The notes beneath the pieces were generated by a model. The model was not told the origin of the DNA and did no database searches. It saw nothing but the letters and a program-made list of their open reading frames with translations. A DNA stretch of 64,000 bases, taken from the NCBI GenBank assembly GCA_963749365.1, contig CAVVME010000003.1:1364001-1428000 (forward strand), written 5' to 3'. The DNA comes from WHSW01 sp963749365. Its GTDB lineage: Bacteria > Actinomycetota > Thermoleophilia > Solirubrobacterales > 70-9. A program made the translations under genes and the position numbers. This document shows, piece after piece, positions 43,518-51,782 of this stretch. Within the stretch, counting starts at the first letter, position 1, and each line of letters begins with the position of its first letter.

Positions 43518-45542
43518 CTATCCCAACAGCTTCCGGAGCCCGTCCTCGTCGAGGATCTCGGTGCCGACGTCCTCCGCCTTGGCGAGCTTGGTGCCGGGGC
43601 TGTCGCCGGCGACCAGGTAGTCGGTGTTCTTCGAGACCGAGCCGGTCACCTTGCCGCCGGCGGCCCGGATCATCTGCGTCGCCTGGTCGCGCGAGAGCGC
43701 GGGCAGGGTCCCCGTGAGCACGAACGTCTTGCCCTCCAGCGGCCCGCCCTCGGCCCGGCGCTCGGCCTCGGAGAGCTCGAAGCGCAACCCGCGCTCGCGC
43801 AGGCGACCGATCAGCTCCAGCATCGCCTGGTCGGCGAGCTCCTCGCGCAACTGCTCGGCGAGCACCGGACCGATCCCGTCGACCTCGGTGATCGCCTCGG
43901 TCTCAGCCGCGAGCAGGGCGTCCATGGAACCGAAGTGCTCTGCGATCGCGCTCGCGTTCACGTAACCGATCCCGGGCAGCCCGAGCGCGTAGAGCACGCG
44001 GCCGAACGGGCTCTGCTTGGAGCGCTCGATCTCGGAGATCAACGCGGCTGCGGAGGTCTCACCGAACCCCTCGAGCTCGGCGATCCGCTCGGCGCTCAGG
44101 TCGTAGATCGAGGCGGGGTCGGTGATCAACCCCTGGTCGAGGAAGCGCAGGGTGTTCTTCTCCCCCAGCCCCTCGATGTCCATCGCGCCGCGGAAGTGCT
44201 TGACGAGCTGGAAGTTCTGCCCCGGACAGCCGCGGCGGTTGGGGCAGATCGTCCACACCGAGTCGGGCGGCTTGACGGTCTCGGTCTCGCACGCCGGGCA
44301 GCGCTGCGGCGGCTTCGGCTTGCGCAGGCGCTTGCCCTTGCGCCGCTGGATCAACGGTGAGATCACCTGCGGGATCACGTCGCCGGCCCGGGTGACGACG
44401 ACCTCGTCGCGCTCGCGGACGTCCTTGCGCGCCAGGTCCTCCTCGTTGTGCAGGGTCGCGGTCGAGACCGTGACCCCGCCGACGTGGACCGGCTCGAGCA
44501 TCGCGAACGGCAGCAGTCGCCCGGTGCGGCCGACGTTCCAGACGATCCGGTTCAGGGTCGTGGTCGCGGTGATCGGTGGGAACTTCCAGGCGATCGCCCA
44601 GCGCGGCTCACGGCCGGTCACGCCGAGCTCGCGCCAGAGCCCGCGCTGGTCGACCTTGACCACGACCCCGTCGATCTCGAAGTCCAGCGACTCGCGATGC
44701 TCCTGCCACCAAAGGCAGCGCTCGACCACCTGGTCAGCGGTCGCGTGCTCGGCGATCTCGTCGTTGACGGCGAACCCGTGCTCGTCGAGCCAGCGGAGCT
44801 CGTCGGAGTGGGTGTCGAACTCGATCCCCTCGGCACCGCCGATCCCGTAGCACCAAACGGAGAGCGGCCGCGAGGCGGTCACCTCCGGGTCGAGCTGGCG
44901 GATCGAGCCGGCGGTCGCGTTGCGCGGGTTGGCGAACGTCGGCTCGCCGGCCGCGGCGCGCTGCTCGTTGAGCTCGGCGAAGGCGCTCCGCGGCAGGTAG
45001 GCCTCGCCGCGCACCTCGACCCGCTCGGGCGCGTCGTCGGCGAGCCGGTCGGGAATCGACGCGATCGTGCGCAGGTTGCGGGTCACGTCCTCGCCGATCG
45101 TCCCGTCGCCGCGGGTCGCGCCGCGGACGAGCTCGCCGCTCTCGTAGAGGAGCGAGATCGCGATCCCGTCGATCTTCGGCTCGGAGACGAAGCGCAGCTT
45201 GCTGGCCGCGATGTCGAGGCTGCGCAGCCGGTTGTGAAGGCGGCCCTCCCAGGCACGGAACTCCTCCGCGCCGCGCGCGTTGGCAAGCGACAGCATCGGC
45301 TCGAGGTGGCGCACCTGCTCGAAGCGCTCGAGCGGGCGCATGCCGCCCGCGACCCGCTGGGTCGGTGAGTCCGGGGTAAGCAACTCCGGGTGCTCGGCCT
45401 CGATCTCGCGCAGCTCGTCGAGCAGGGCGTCATAGGCGTCGTCGCCGATCGTCGGCTCGTCGAGCACGTAGTAGCGGCGGTCGTGCTCGGCGATCTCCTC
45501 GCGCAGCTCGGCCGCCCGTCGGGCAGCGTCACGAGCCCTCAT
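43518..45542 (-). CDS. ligA: NAD-dependent DNA ligase
   Basis: This ligase joins nicks in DNA replication and repair. ATG 45542 gives 674 residues and overlaps the surE stop (ATGA). The N-terminal Ia domain (YYVLDEPTIGDDAYDALLDEL) binds NAD, and the adenylated lysine is K123 in SEPKIDG. The OB fold, a four-Cys zinc finger (CPACETETVKPPDSVWTICPNRRGCPGQ), helix-hairpin-helix repeats and a BRCT domain (LEGKTFVLTGTLPALSRDQA) follow in order. Confidence 0.96.
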   Translation of the reverse strand: MRARDAARRAAELREEIAEHDRRYYVLDEPTIGDDAYDALLDELREIEAEHPELLTPDSPTQRVAGGMRPLERFEQVRHLEPMLSLANARGAEEFRAWEGRLHNRLRSLDIAASKLRFVSEPKIDGIAISLLYESGELVRGATRGDGTIGEDVTRNLRTIASIPDRLADDAPERVEVRGEAYLPRSAFAELNEQRAAAGEPTFANPRNATAGSIRQLDPEVTASRPLSVWCYGIGGAEGIEFDTHSDELRWLDEHGFAVNDEIAEHATADQVVERCLWWQEHRESLDFEIDGVVVKVDQRGLWRELGVTGREPRWAIAWKFPPITATTTLNRIVWNVGRTGRLLPFAMLEPVHVGGVTVSTATLHNEEDLARKDVRERDEVVVTRAGDVIPQVISPLIQRRKGKRLRKPKPPQRCPACETETVKPPDSVWTICPNRRGCPGQNFQLVKHFRGAMDIEGLGEKNTLRFLDQGLITDPASIYDLSAERIAELEGFGETSAAALISEIERSKQSPFGRVLYALGLPGIGYVNASAIAEHFGSMDALLAAETEAITEVDGIGPVLAEQLREELADQAMLELIGRLRERGLRFELSEAERRAEGGPLEGKTFVLTGTLPALSRDQATQMIRAAGGKVTGSVSKNTDYLVAGDSPGTKLAKAEDVGTEILDEDGLRKLLG

Positions 45543-46354
45543 CGGGCGGCGGGGACGCCGACCGCCGCGCCGAGCTCCGTCAGGTCCCATCCCTCGAGCC
45601 GCTCCAGCCCCGCGCGGTCGGTGAGATCGAAGTGGATCGGCGTGATCGCGACCCTGCCCCGGGCCACCGCCGCGAGATCGGTGCCGCGCTCGTCCTCGAA
45701 CGAGGGCTCGAAGCCGTAGATCCGATAGCGCCGGCGGCCGCCGGGGTCCTCCTCGACCAGCTTCAGTTCGTCGTTGTAGAGCCGCTTGCCAAGCCGCGCG
45801 AGCTCGATCCCGCGCAGCTCACCCGCCGGGCAGTTGACGTTCAAGAGCGTGCCCGCGGGCAGCGGCTCGGCGATCAGCCGGCGCACTATCTCGCGCGTGA
45901 CCCCGGCCGAGATCGTGAAGTCGAACTGGCGCCCGGCGTAGCCCATGCCGCCGATCCCCGCCTGCTGGGAGACCGCTACCGCCGGCAGTCCGAGGACGAT
46001 GCCCTCGAACGCCGCGGCGACGGTGCCCGAATAGGTGACGTCGTCGCCGAGGTTGGAGCCGTGATTGATCCCGGAGACGATCAGGTCCGGGCGTGCCCCG
46101 AGCAGCCCGAGGTCGGCGAAGCGCACGCAATCGACCGGCGTGCCCTCGGTCGCGAAGCCCGAGCTGCCGTCGTCGAACTCGACCTCCTCGACCCAGATCG
46201 GGGAATGGGTGGTGATCCCGCGGGCGGTGCCGCTGCGGTTGACGTGGGGAGCGATCACGCGGACGTCGACGTCCTCGATCTCGAGCAGGGCGCGGCGCAC
46301 CGCGTGCAGGCCCGTGGCGCCGATTCCGTCGTCGTTCGTGAGCAGGACAATCAT
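45539..46354 (-). CDS. surE: SurE, 5'-nucleotidase
   Basis: This 271-residue metal-dependent nucleoside monophosphatase begins MIVLLTNDDGIGA, with the metal-binding Asp pair. VIAPHVNRSGTARGIT, VSGINHGSNLGDDVTYSGTVAAA and LNVNCP complete the family signature. It is co-translated with ligA and lies 72 bases after truA, on the same strand as the ribosomal operon. Confidence 0.95.
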   Translation of the reverse strand: MIVLLTNDDGIGATGLHAVRRALLEIEDVDVRVIAPHVNRSGTARGITTHSPIWVEEVEFDDGSSGFATEGTPVDCVRFADLGLLGARPDLIVSGINHGSNLGDDVTYSGTVAAAFEGIVLGLPAVAVSQQAGIGGMGYAGRQFDFTISAGVTREIVRRLIAEPLPAGTLLNVNCPAGELRGIELARLGKRLYNDELKLVEEDPGGRRRYRIYGFEPSFEDERGTDLAAVARGRVAITPIHFDLTDRAGLERLEGWDLTELGAAVGVPAAR

Positions 46355-46362
46355 CGATGGAT

Positions 46363-46421
46363 CCGCCCGTTCGGTCGGGCGGCAGCCGATTCTACGGACG
46401 CCGCCCGGCCCTCCGGCGGCG
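46363..46421 (-). terminator. Two hairpins in the truA-surE spacer
   Basis: Stems of seven pairs occur at 46363-46382 (CCGCCCG/CGGGCGG, loop of six) and at 46399-46421 (CGCCGCC/GGCGGCG). Neither is followed by a T run on the minus strand, so they might slow or partly end transcription between truA and surE, or protect mRNA ends, rather than act as full terminators. Confidence 0.35.
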
Positions 46422-46426
46422 AGGGC

Positions 46427-47173
46427 TCAGTAGGTGACCGCGACCAGGGAGAGCCCGTGCGCGGGGGCGGTCTCGCCGGCCCGCTCTCGCGGGGCGCCCT
46501 CGAGCAGCTCGAAAAAGGCGGCCAGAGTCCGCCGCTCGGCACCGACCTCGAGCATCGTCCCGACCATGACCCGGACCTGGTGGCGCATGAAGCTGGGCGC
46601 TTCGATCTCGAACGCCAACAGTCCCCCCGGCGCAAGGCGGCGCTCGGTCCGCCACCCGGCACCCAGCACGGTGCGCTCGAACAGCACGTGCTCGGACTGG
46701 GCAGGAGTGAAGGCGGTGAAGTCGTGGCGACCGACGACCGCGTCGGCGCATCGCTCGAGCAGCTCGAGCTCGAGCGGGTAGCGCCACCAGAGCGCGGTTC
46801 GAAGCTCGAACGGGTCGCGGATCGGCGAGGCGAGCACCCGATAGCGGTAGAGGCGCGAGCGGGCCTGGCGGCGAGCATCGAAGCCGTCCGCGGCGGGCCC
46901 GGCGGCGCGCACGGCGACGTCGTCGGCGAGCACGGCGTTGAGTCGCTCGGCGAGCCGGTCCGGCAGCTCGACCCGATGCTCGAAGCTCGCCACCTGGCCC
47001 GCGGCGTGAACCCCGGCGTCGGTGCGACCGGCGACCGTGAGCTCGACCCGCTCGCCGAGGATCCGCTCGAGCCCCGACTCGATCTCACCCTGGACCGTGC
47101 GCAGGCCCGGCTGCGCGGCCCAGCCGGCGAAACCGGTGCCGTCGTAGGAGAGCTCTAGGCGGGCGGTGCCCAT
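46427..47173 (-). CDS. truA: TruA, tRNA pseudouridine(38-40) synthase
   Basis: ATG 47173 gives 248 residues. The catalytic Asp lies in AGRTDAGVHA. LELSYDGTGFAGWAAQPGLRTVQGEIE at the N-terminus and FMRHQVRVMVGTMLEVG near the C-terminus are typical. It follows rplQ closely, as in many bacteria, and extends the ribosomal protein operon. Confidence 0.95.
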   Translation of the reverse strand: MGTARLELSYDGTGFAGWAAQPGLRTVQGEIESGLERILGERVELTVAGRTDAGVHAAGQVASFEHRVELPDRLAERLNAVLADDVAVRAAGPAADGFDARRQARSRLYRYRVLASPIRDPFELRTALWWRYPLELELLERCADAVVGRHDFTAFTPAQSEHVLFERTVLGAGWRTERRLAPGGLLAFEIEAPSFMRHQVRVMVGTMLEVGAERRTLAAFFELLEGAPRERAGETAPAHGLSLVAVTY

Positions 47174-47189
47174 CTGGGCACGGCCGAAG

Positions 47190-47543
47190 CTATACGAGCT
47201 CGAGGAAGACCATCTCGGTCGAGTCCGACCGCCGAGGGCCGAGCTTGACGATCCTCGTGTAGCCGCCGGGCCGCTCGGCGTAACGAGGGGCGATCTCCTC
47301 GAACAGCTTGTGGGCGAGGAACTTGTCCTGGCCGAGCTCGGAGAGCACCTGGCGCCGCGCATGCAGGTCGCCTCGCTTGGCGAGCGTGATCAGCTTCTCG
47401 ACCCGCGGCTTGACCGCCTTGGCCTTCGCCTGCGAGGTCTTGATCCGCTCGTGCTCGACGACCTCGCGAGAGAGGTTGCGCATCAGCGCCCGCCGGTGGG
47501 CGGAGTCGCGGCTGAGCTTGTGGCGTTGCTTCTTGTGGCGCAT
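47190..47543 (-). CDS. rplQ: 50S ribosomal protein L17
   Basis: ATG 47543 gives 117 residues starting MRHKKQRHKLSRDSAHRRALMRNLSREVVEHERI, the standard L17 N-terminus. The length is normal. It is separated from rpoA by a 73-base spacer of heptameric repeats and lies 16 bases before truA. Confidence 0.96.
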   Translation of the reverse strand: MRHKKQRHKLSRDSAHRRALMRNLSREVVEHERIKTSQAKAKAVKPRVEKLITLAKRGDLHARRQVLSELGQDKFLAHKLFEEIAPRYAERPGGYTRIVKLGPRRSDSTEMVFLELV

Positions 47544-47616
47544 GGTCGATCGGGCACTCGGCACTCGGCACTCGCGCTAGGTCCAGCGACGACTGGCGAG
47601 TGGCCAGTGGCGAAAT
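47544..47616. repeat. Heptamer-repeat spacer between rpoA and rplQ
   Basis: GCACTCG is repeated exactly three times (47554-47574). After a short gap, degenerate 7-base units GGCGAGT, GGCCAGT and GGCGAAA follow (47595-47615). This is the longest spacer in the alpha part of the operon and contains no gene. Confidence 0.7.
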
Positions 47617-48582
47617 CTACTCATCCCTCAGCGAGAGCCCGAGCGCGTGTAGTGATTCCTTGACCTCTTCCGTTGAGCGCTTGCCGAAGTTCGGGATCGC
47701 GTTGAGCTCGGACTCCGAGCGCTGGACCAGGTCACCGACCGTCTGGATGCCCGCGCGCTTGAGGCAGTTGTAGGCGCGGACTCCGATCTCGAGCTCCTCG
47801 ATCAGCCGATCGTCGCCCTCGCTCGGCGCGATCGCCGCCAGCGCCTCCTCCGGGACGCCGAGCGCGTCGCGGCTGGTCAGCTCGTCGACGCGATCGGGAT
47901 CGGTGAAGATCGCCATCGTCTTGATCAGGATCTCGGCCGCCTCGCGCAGAGCGGAGCCGGGCTCGATCGAACCGTCGGTCTCGACTTCGAGCGTCAGCTT
48001 GTCGAAGTCGGTCCGCTGCCCGACGCGGGCCGAGTCGACGTTGTAGGCCGCTCGGCGGATCGGCGAGAAGATCGAGTCGATCGGGATCACGCCGATCGGC
48101 TGATCCTCGGTCTTGTTCTCCTCGGCCGGGGAGTAGCCGCGGCCACGTCCGATCGTCAGGTACATCTCGAGCTTGGTCCGCTTCTCGAGCGTCGCAATCG
48201 GCGCGTCGGGGTTGAGGATCTCGACCCCGGCCGGGAGGTCGATGTCCTTGGCCCGGATCTCGCCGGGTCCGGTCGCCACCAGGGGCGCCTCGACCTCGTC
48301 GGCGTCCGTGTGCATGCGCACGACGACGTCCTTGAGGTTGAGGACGATGTCGGTGACGTCCTCCTTGACGCCGGGGACGGTCGAGAACTCGTGCGCGACG
48401 CTCTCGATCCGGACGCTCTTGATCGCGGCCCCGCCGAGCGAGGAGAGCAGCACCCGCCGCAGCGAGTTCCCGAACGTGTAGCCGAAGCCCTTGTCGAGCG
48501 GCTCGACGACGAAGGTGCCCTGATTGTCGTCGACGCTCTCGGAGGCAATCTTGGGGATCTGGAAATCGGGCAGGGTGGTCAT
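47617..48582 (-). CDS. rpoA: RNA polymerase alpha subunit
   Basis: This 321-residue subunit has the assembly domain at the N-terminus (DNQGTFVVEPLDKGFGYTFGNSLRRVLLSSLGGAAI) and the C-terminal helix-hairpin-helix domain (LEIGVRAYNCLKRAGIQTVGDLV, SEVELNAIPNFGKRSTEEVKESL-like) that binds activators and UP elements. The order rpsD-rpoA-rplQ is the usual alpha operon. Confidence 0.97.
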   Translation of the reverse strand: MTTLPDFQIPKIASESVDDNQGTFVVEPLDKGFGYTFGNSLRRVLLSSLGGAAIKSVRIESVAHEFSTVPGVKEDVTDIVLNLKDVVVRMHTDADEVEAPLVATGPGEIRAKDIDLPAGVEILNPDAPIATLEKRTKLEMYLTIGRGRGYSPAEENKTEDQPIGVIPIDSIFSPIRRAAYNVDSARVGQRTDFDKLTLEVETDGSIEPGSALREAAEILIKTMAIFTDPDRVDELTSRDALGVPEEALAAIAPSEGDDRLIEELEIGVRAYNCLKRAGIQTVGDLVQRSESELNAIPNFGKRSTEEVKESLHALGLSLRDE

Positions 48583-48619
48583 GTGAACCTCTTTGCTTGT
48601 CGGGAACCTGTCGGCGCTA

Positions 48620-49240
48620 CTACTTCGAGTAGAGCTCGACGATGAGCTGCTCCTGAACCGGTGAGGTGATCTCGCTGCGATCGGGCAGCCGGAGCACCTT
48701 CGCGGTCAGGGCGTCGTGATCGGCCTGCAGCCACGGTGGCACCGCGGCGGTCAGCTCGGTCGCCTGCCGAACGGCGTCGGCGGCGCCCGAGTCGGCCCGA
48801 ATCGTGATCACGTCCTCGGGACGGACCTGGTAGCTGGCGATGTCGACTCGGCGGCCGTTGATCAGCCAGTGGCCGTGGTTGATCATCTGTCGGGCCTGGC
48901 GTCGCGAGGCGGCGAAACCGAGCCGCACGAGCACGTTGTCGAAGCGGCGTTCGAGCAGCCGCAGCAGGTTCTCGCCGGTGACGCCGTCCTGGCGCGAGGC
49001 CTTCTCGTAGTAGCCGCGGAACTGGCGCTCGAGGACGCCGTAGAACCTGCGCGCCTTCTGCTTCTCGCGCAGCTGGTTGCGGTACTCCGAGGCGCGGACC
49101 CGGCCACGGCCGTGGTCGCCGGGCGGGTACGAGCGCCGCTCGACGCCGCACTTCTCGGTCATGCAGCGCTCGCCCTTCAGGAACAGCTTCTGCCCCTCGC
49201 GGCGGCACTGCTTGCACTGCGGTCCGGTGTCGCGAGCCAT
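48620..49240 (-). CDS. rpsD: 30S ribosomal protein S4
   Basis: This 206-residue protein carries an N-terminal zinc motif C9xxC12...C26xxxxC31 and a C-terminal S4 RNA-binding domain (RRFDNVLVRLGFAASRRQARQMINHGHWLINGRRVDIASYQV). It is a primary 16S rRNA binder in assembly. Confidence 0.97.
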   Translation of the reverse strand: MARDTGPQCKQCRREGQKLFLKGERCMTEKCGVERRSYPPGDHGRGRVRASEYRNQLREKQKARRFYGVLERQFRGYYEKASRQDGVTGENLLRLLERRFDNVLVRLGFAASRRQARQMINHGHWLINGRRVDIASYQVRPEDVITIRADSGAADAVRQATELTAAVPPWLQADHDALTAKVLRLPDRSEITSPVQEQLIVELYSK

Positions 49241-49244
49241 CAGA

Positions 49245-49643
49245 TCAGGGCCGGCGCCGCTTCTTCGGGCGGCACCCGTTGTGTGCCTGCGGGCTGACGT
49301 CCTTGACCGTGGTCACCTGCAGGCCCGCTGCCTGCAGCGAGCGGATCGCGGTGTCGCGACCCGAGCCGGCGCCCTTCGCGTGCACCTCGACTCGCTCGAC
49401 GCCATGCTCCATGCCCTTGCGAGCTGCGGCGTCGGCGGTTACCTGGGCGGCGAACGGGGTCGACTTGCGCGAGCCCTTGAAGCCTGCCGAGCCGGCCGAC
49501 TCCCAACAGACGACGTTGCCCTCGGGGTCGGTGATCGTGACGATCGTGTTGTTGAACGAGGTCTTGATGTGGGCGATCCCGTAGGGAACGTTCTTCTTCG
49601 TCCGGCGTCGGGTGCGGCCCTTCGGCTTCTTCGGCTGCGGCAT
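49245..49643 (-). CDS. rpsK: 30S ribosomal protein S11
   Basis: This 132-residue protein contains the S11 core GIAHIKTSFNNTIVTITDPEGNVVCWESAGSAGFKGSRKSTPFAAQVTAD, preceded by a short basic N-terminus. It lies four bases from rpsD and seven from rpsM. Confidence 0.97.
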   Translation of the reverse strand: MPQPKKPKGRTRRRTKKNVPYGIAHIKTSFNNTIVTITDPEGNVVCWESAGSAGFKGSRKSTPFAAQVTADAAARKGMEHGVERVEVHAKGAGSGRDTAIRSLQAAGLQVTTVKDVSPQAHNGCRPKKRRRP

Positions 49644-49650
49644 TGGGCGC

Positions 49651-50034
49651 CTACTTCTTCGCCGGCGGCTTCTTCTTGCCGGCGATGCTCATCTTCCGCG
49701 GGCCCTTGCGGCCGCGGGCGTTGGTCTTCGTCCGTTGGCCCCGGGTCGGCAAGCCGCGGCGGTGACGGACCCCGCGGTAGGAGCCGATCTCCGACAGCCG
49801 CTTGATGTTCTGCGAGCGGTCGCGGCGAAGATCGCCCTCGACCTCGAGCGCCTCGACCGCCTCACGCAGGTTGACGGTCTCCTCCTCGGTCAGGTCTTTG
49901 ACATAGGTGTCGGGCTCGACGCCGACCTTGGCCAGGATCTCGTTCGCGGTTGAGCGCCCGACCCCGTGCACGTAGGTGAGCCCGACCTCGATTCGCTTGT
50001 TGAGCGGGAGGTTGATCCCCGCGATTCGCGCCAT
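49651..50034 (-). CDS. rpsM: 30S ribosomal protein S13
   Basis: This 127-residue protein starts MARIAGINLPLNKRIEVGLTYVHGVGRSTANEILAKVG and ends in the basic tail contacting tRNA (RHRRGLPTRGQRTKTNARGRKGPRK). Its length and order in the operon are usual. Confidence 0.97.
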   Translation of the reverse strand: MARIAGINLPLNKRIEVGLTYVHGVGRSTANEILAKVGVEPDTYVKDLTEEETVNLREAVEALEVEGDLRRDRSQNIKRLSEIGSYRGVRHRRGLPTRGQRTKTNARGRKGPRKMSIAGKKKPPAKK

Positions 50035-50040
50035 CTGTGC

Positions 50041-50154
50041 CTAGCCCTGCCTTTGCTTGTGTCTGGGGTTCGAGCAGATCACGAGCACGACCCCGCGCCG
50101 GCGGACGATCCGGCAACGCTCACACATCGGCTTCACGGACGCTCGAACCTTCAT
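50041..50154 (-). CDS. rpmJ: 50S ribosomal protein L36
   Basis: Read directly from the minus strand, ATG 50154 to TAG 50041 encodes 37 residues: MKVRASVKPMCERCRIVRRRG followed by VVLVICSNPRHKQRQG. The zinc ligands C11, C14, C27 and H32 are all present, so this is the zinc-binding (C+) form. It lies six bases before rpsM. Confidence 0.96.
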   Translation of the reverse strand: MKVRASVKPMCERCRIVRRRGVVLVICSNPRHKQRQG

Positions 50155-50285
50155 CGGCCCTCGCTGGGTCGTATCGAATCAACTGCTGAGAAGGCCCGCA
50201 GGCCCCATGAATCGGGCGAGCAGGCACCAACAACCGCCTCGAAAGGCGACGGCGAATGGTAGCAGGGAAGCTGCCTTTCGACCGC
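50155..50285. other. Spacer between map and rpmJ, no infA
   Basis: The 131 bases between map and rpmJ encode no supported protein. In many actinobacteria infA lies here, but this space is too short for its roughly 73 codons, and no IF1-like sequence was seen in any frame. Confidence 0.6.
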
Positions 50286-51053
50286 TCAGTCCTCGTGCCA
50301 GGGGGTGAGGATCCGCGGGCCGTCCTCGGTGACCGCGACCGTGAACTCGAAATGGGCCGCGAGCGAGCCGTCGGCCGAGTACACGGCCCAGTTGTCGTCG
50401 CCGACCCTGACCTCGGGACCGCCGGCGTTGACCATCGGCTCGATCGCGAACGCCATCCCCGGCTCGAGCTCGGGGCCTCGTCCGGGCTCCCCGTAGTTGG
50501 GGACCTGCGGGTCCTCGTGCATCTCGCGGCCGACGCCGTGGCCGACCAGGGAGCGGATGATCGAGAGCCCCTCGGCCTCGACCTCGCGCTGAACCGCGTG
50601 CGAGACGTCGCCGAGGTGGTTGTGGGCCTGGACCTGCTCGACTGCCGCGTGCAGCGCCGCCTCGGTCGTCGCGATCAGCTTCTCGGCGATCGGTGAAACC
50701 TCGCCGACCGGCACGGTGATCGCCGCGTCAGCGACCCAGCCGTCCTTGGTCACCCCGACGTCGATCGAGATGATGTCGCCGCGGCGCAGCTCGTAGTCGT
50801 CGGGGATCCCGTGCACGACCATCGAGTTCGGCGAGGCGCAGATCGAGCCGGGGAAGCCGCGGTAGCCGAGGAAGGAGGGGGTTGCGCCCTGCGAGCTGAT
50901 GAAGCGGTGCGCGGCACGGTCGAGGTCGGCGGTCGTGGCGCCCGGGCGGACCTTGCTGCGCAGCATCTTCAGGCACCGGGCCTGGACGGCGCCGGCGGCC
51001 GCCATGCGCTCGATCTGCTCGCTCGTCTTGAGGATGATTCCGCCGCGGTACAT
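50286..51053 (-). CDS. map: Methionine aminopeptidase type I
   Basis: This 255-residue enzyme removes the initiator Met from nascent proteins. The metal ligands are recognisable: Asp in IDVGVTKDGWVADAA, His in GHGVGREMHEDP, Glu in EPGMAFAIEPM and the last Glu in AAHFEFTVAVTEDG. The start MYRGGIILKTSEQIERM follows adk directly with no spacer. Confidence 0.96.
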   Translation of the reverse strand: MYRGGIILKTSEQIERMAAAGAVQARCLKMLRSKVRPGATTADLDRAAHRFISSQGATPSFLGYRGFPGSICASPNSMVVHGIPDDYELRRGDIISIDVGVTKDGWVADAAITVPVGEVSPIAEKLIATTEAALHAAVEQVQAHNHLGDVSHAVQREVEAEGLSIIRSLVGHGVGREMHEDPQVPNYGEPGRGPELEPGMAFAIEPMVNAGGPEVRVGDDNWAVYSADGSLAAHFEFTVAVTEDGPRILTPWHED

Positions 51054-51725
51054 CTACAGCTCCTCCTCCATCTTCAGGGTCGCCAGGAGCGCCCTGATCC
51101 GCTCGGCGACCTCCTGCGCGTCGAGCGCCCCGTCGACGTGCTTGAGCAGGCCGCGACCCTCGTAGTAGGCGATCAGCGGCTTGGTCTTTTCGTGGTACTG
51201 CTCGAGCCGGCGGCGGATCACATCGGGCTGATCGTCGTCGCGCACCTCGAGCTCGGCCCCGCAGACGTCGCACACTCCGGGCTTCTCCGGCGGATCGAAC
51301 TCGACGTGAAAGACGTGGCCGTTGGGGCACGTCCGCCGGCCGCCGAGACGCCTGACGACCTCGTCGTCGTCGACCTCGATCAGGACCGCGGCCGAGAGCT
51401 CGCGCCCGAGCTCGGTCAGCTTCGAGCCCAGCGCCTCGGCCTGAGGCTCGGTGCGCGGGAACCCGTCGAGGATGAACCCGTCCTCGGCCTCCTTGGCGTG
51501 GATCCGCTCCCCGATCACTCCGACGATCACGTCGTCGGGGACGAGGTCACCACGCTCCATGAACTGCTTCGCGTCACGGCCGATCTCGGTCCCGTCGCGG
51601 ACCGCGGTCCGCAGGATGTCGCCGGTCGCGTAGTAGGGCAGCCGGAGGTCCTCCTGCAAGCGCTCGCCCTGGGTGCCCTTGCCGGAACCCGGAGGACCGA
51701 GCAGGACTAGGTTGAGCTCGGACAT
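51054..51725 (-). CDS. adk: Adenylate kinase
   Basis: ATG 51725 gives 223 residues, the long-LID type. The P-loop is GPPGSGKGTQ (residues 9-18). DGFPRTEPQAEAL is the AMP-binding region. The LID has CPNGHVFH...CDVC, so the second Cys of the usual CxxC-CxxC zinc site is replaced by Gly, and a nearby His may take its place. It lies between secY and map as in other Gram-positives. Confidence 0.96.
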   Translation of the reverse strand: MSELNLVLLGPPGSGKGTQGERLQEDLRLPYYATGDILRTAVRDGTEIGRDAKQFMERGDLVPDDVIVGVIGERIHAKEAEDGFILDGFPRTEPQAEALGSKLTELGRELSAAVLIEVDDDEVVRRLGGRRTCPNGHVFHVEFDPPEKPGVCDVCGAELEVRDDDQPDVIRRRLEQYHEKTKPLIAYYEGRGLLKHVDGALDAQEVAERIRALLATLKMEEEL

Positions 51726-51782
51726 CGGTCGGAAGAGCCTAGAGCGTCGGTTCCCCACGCGCCTGCGCCGACCGCAGGCGAG

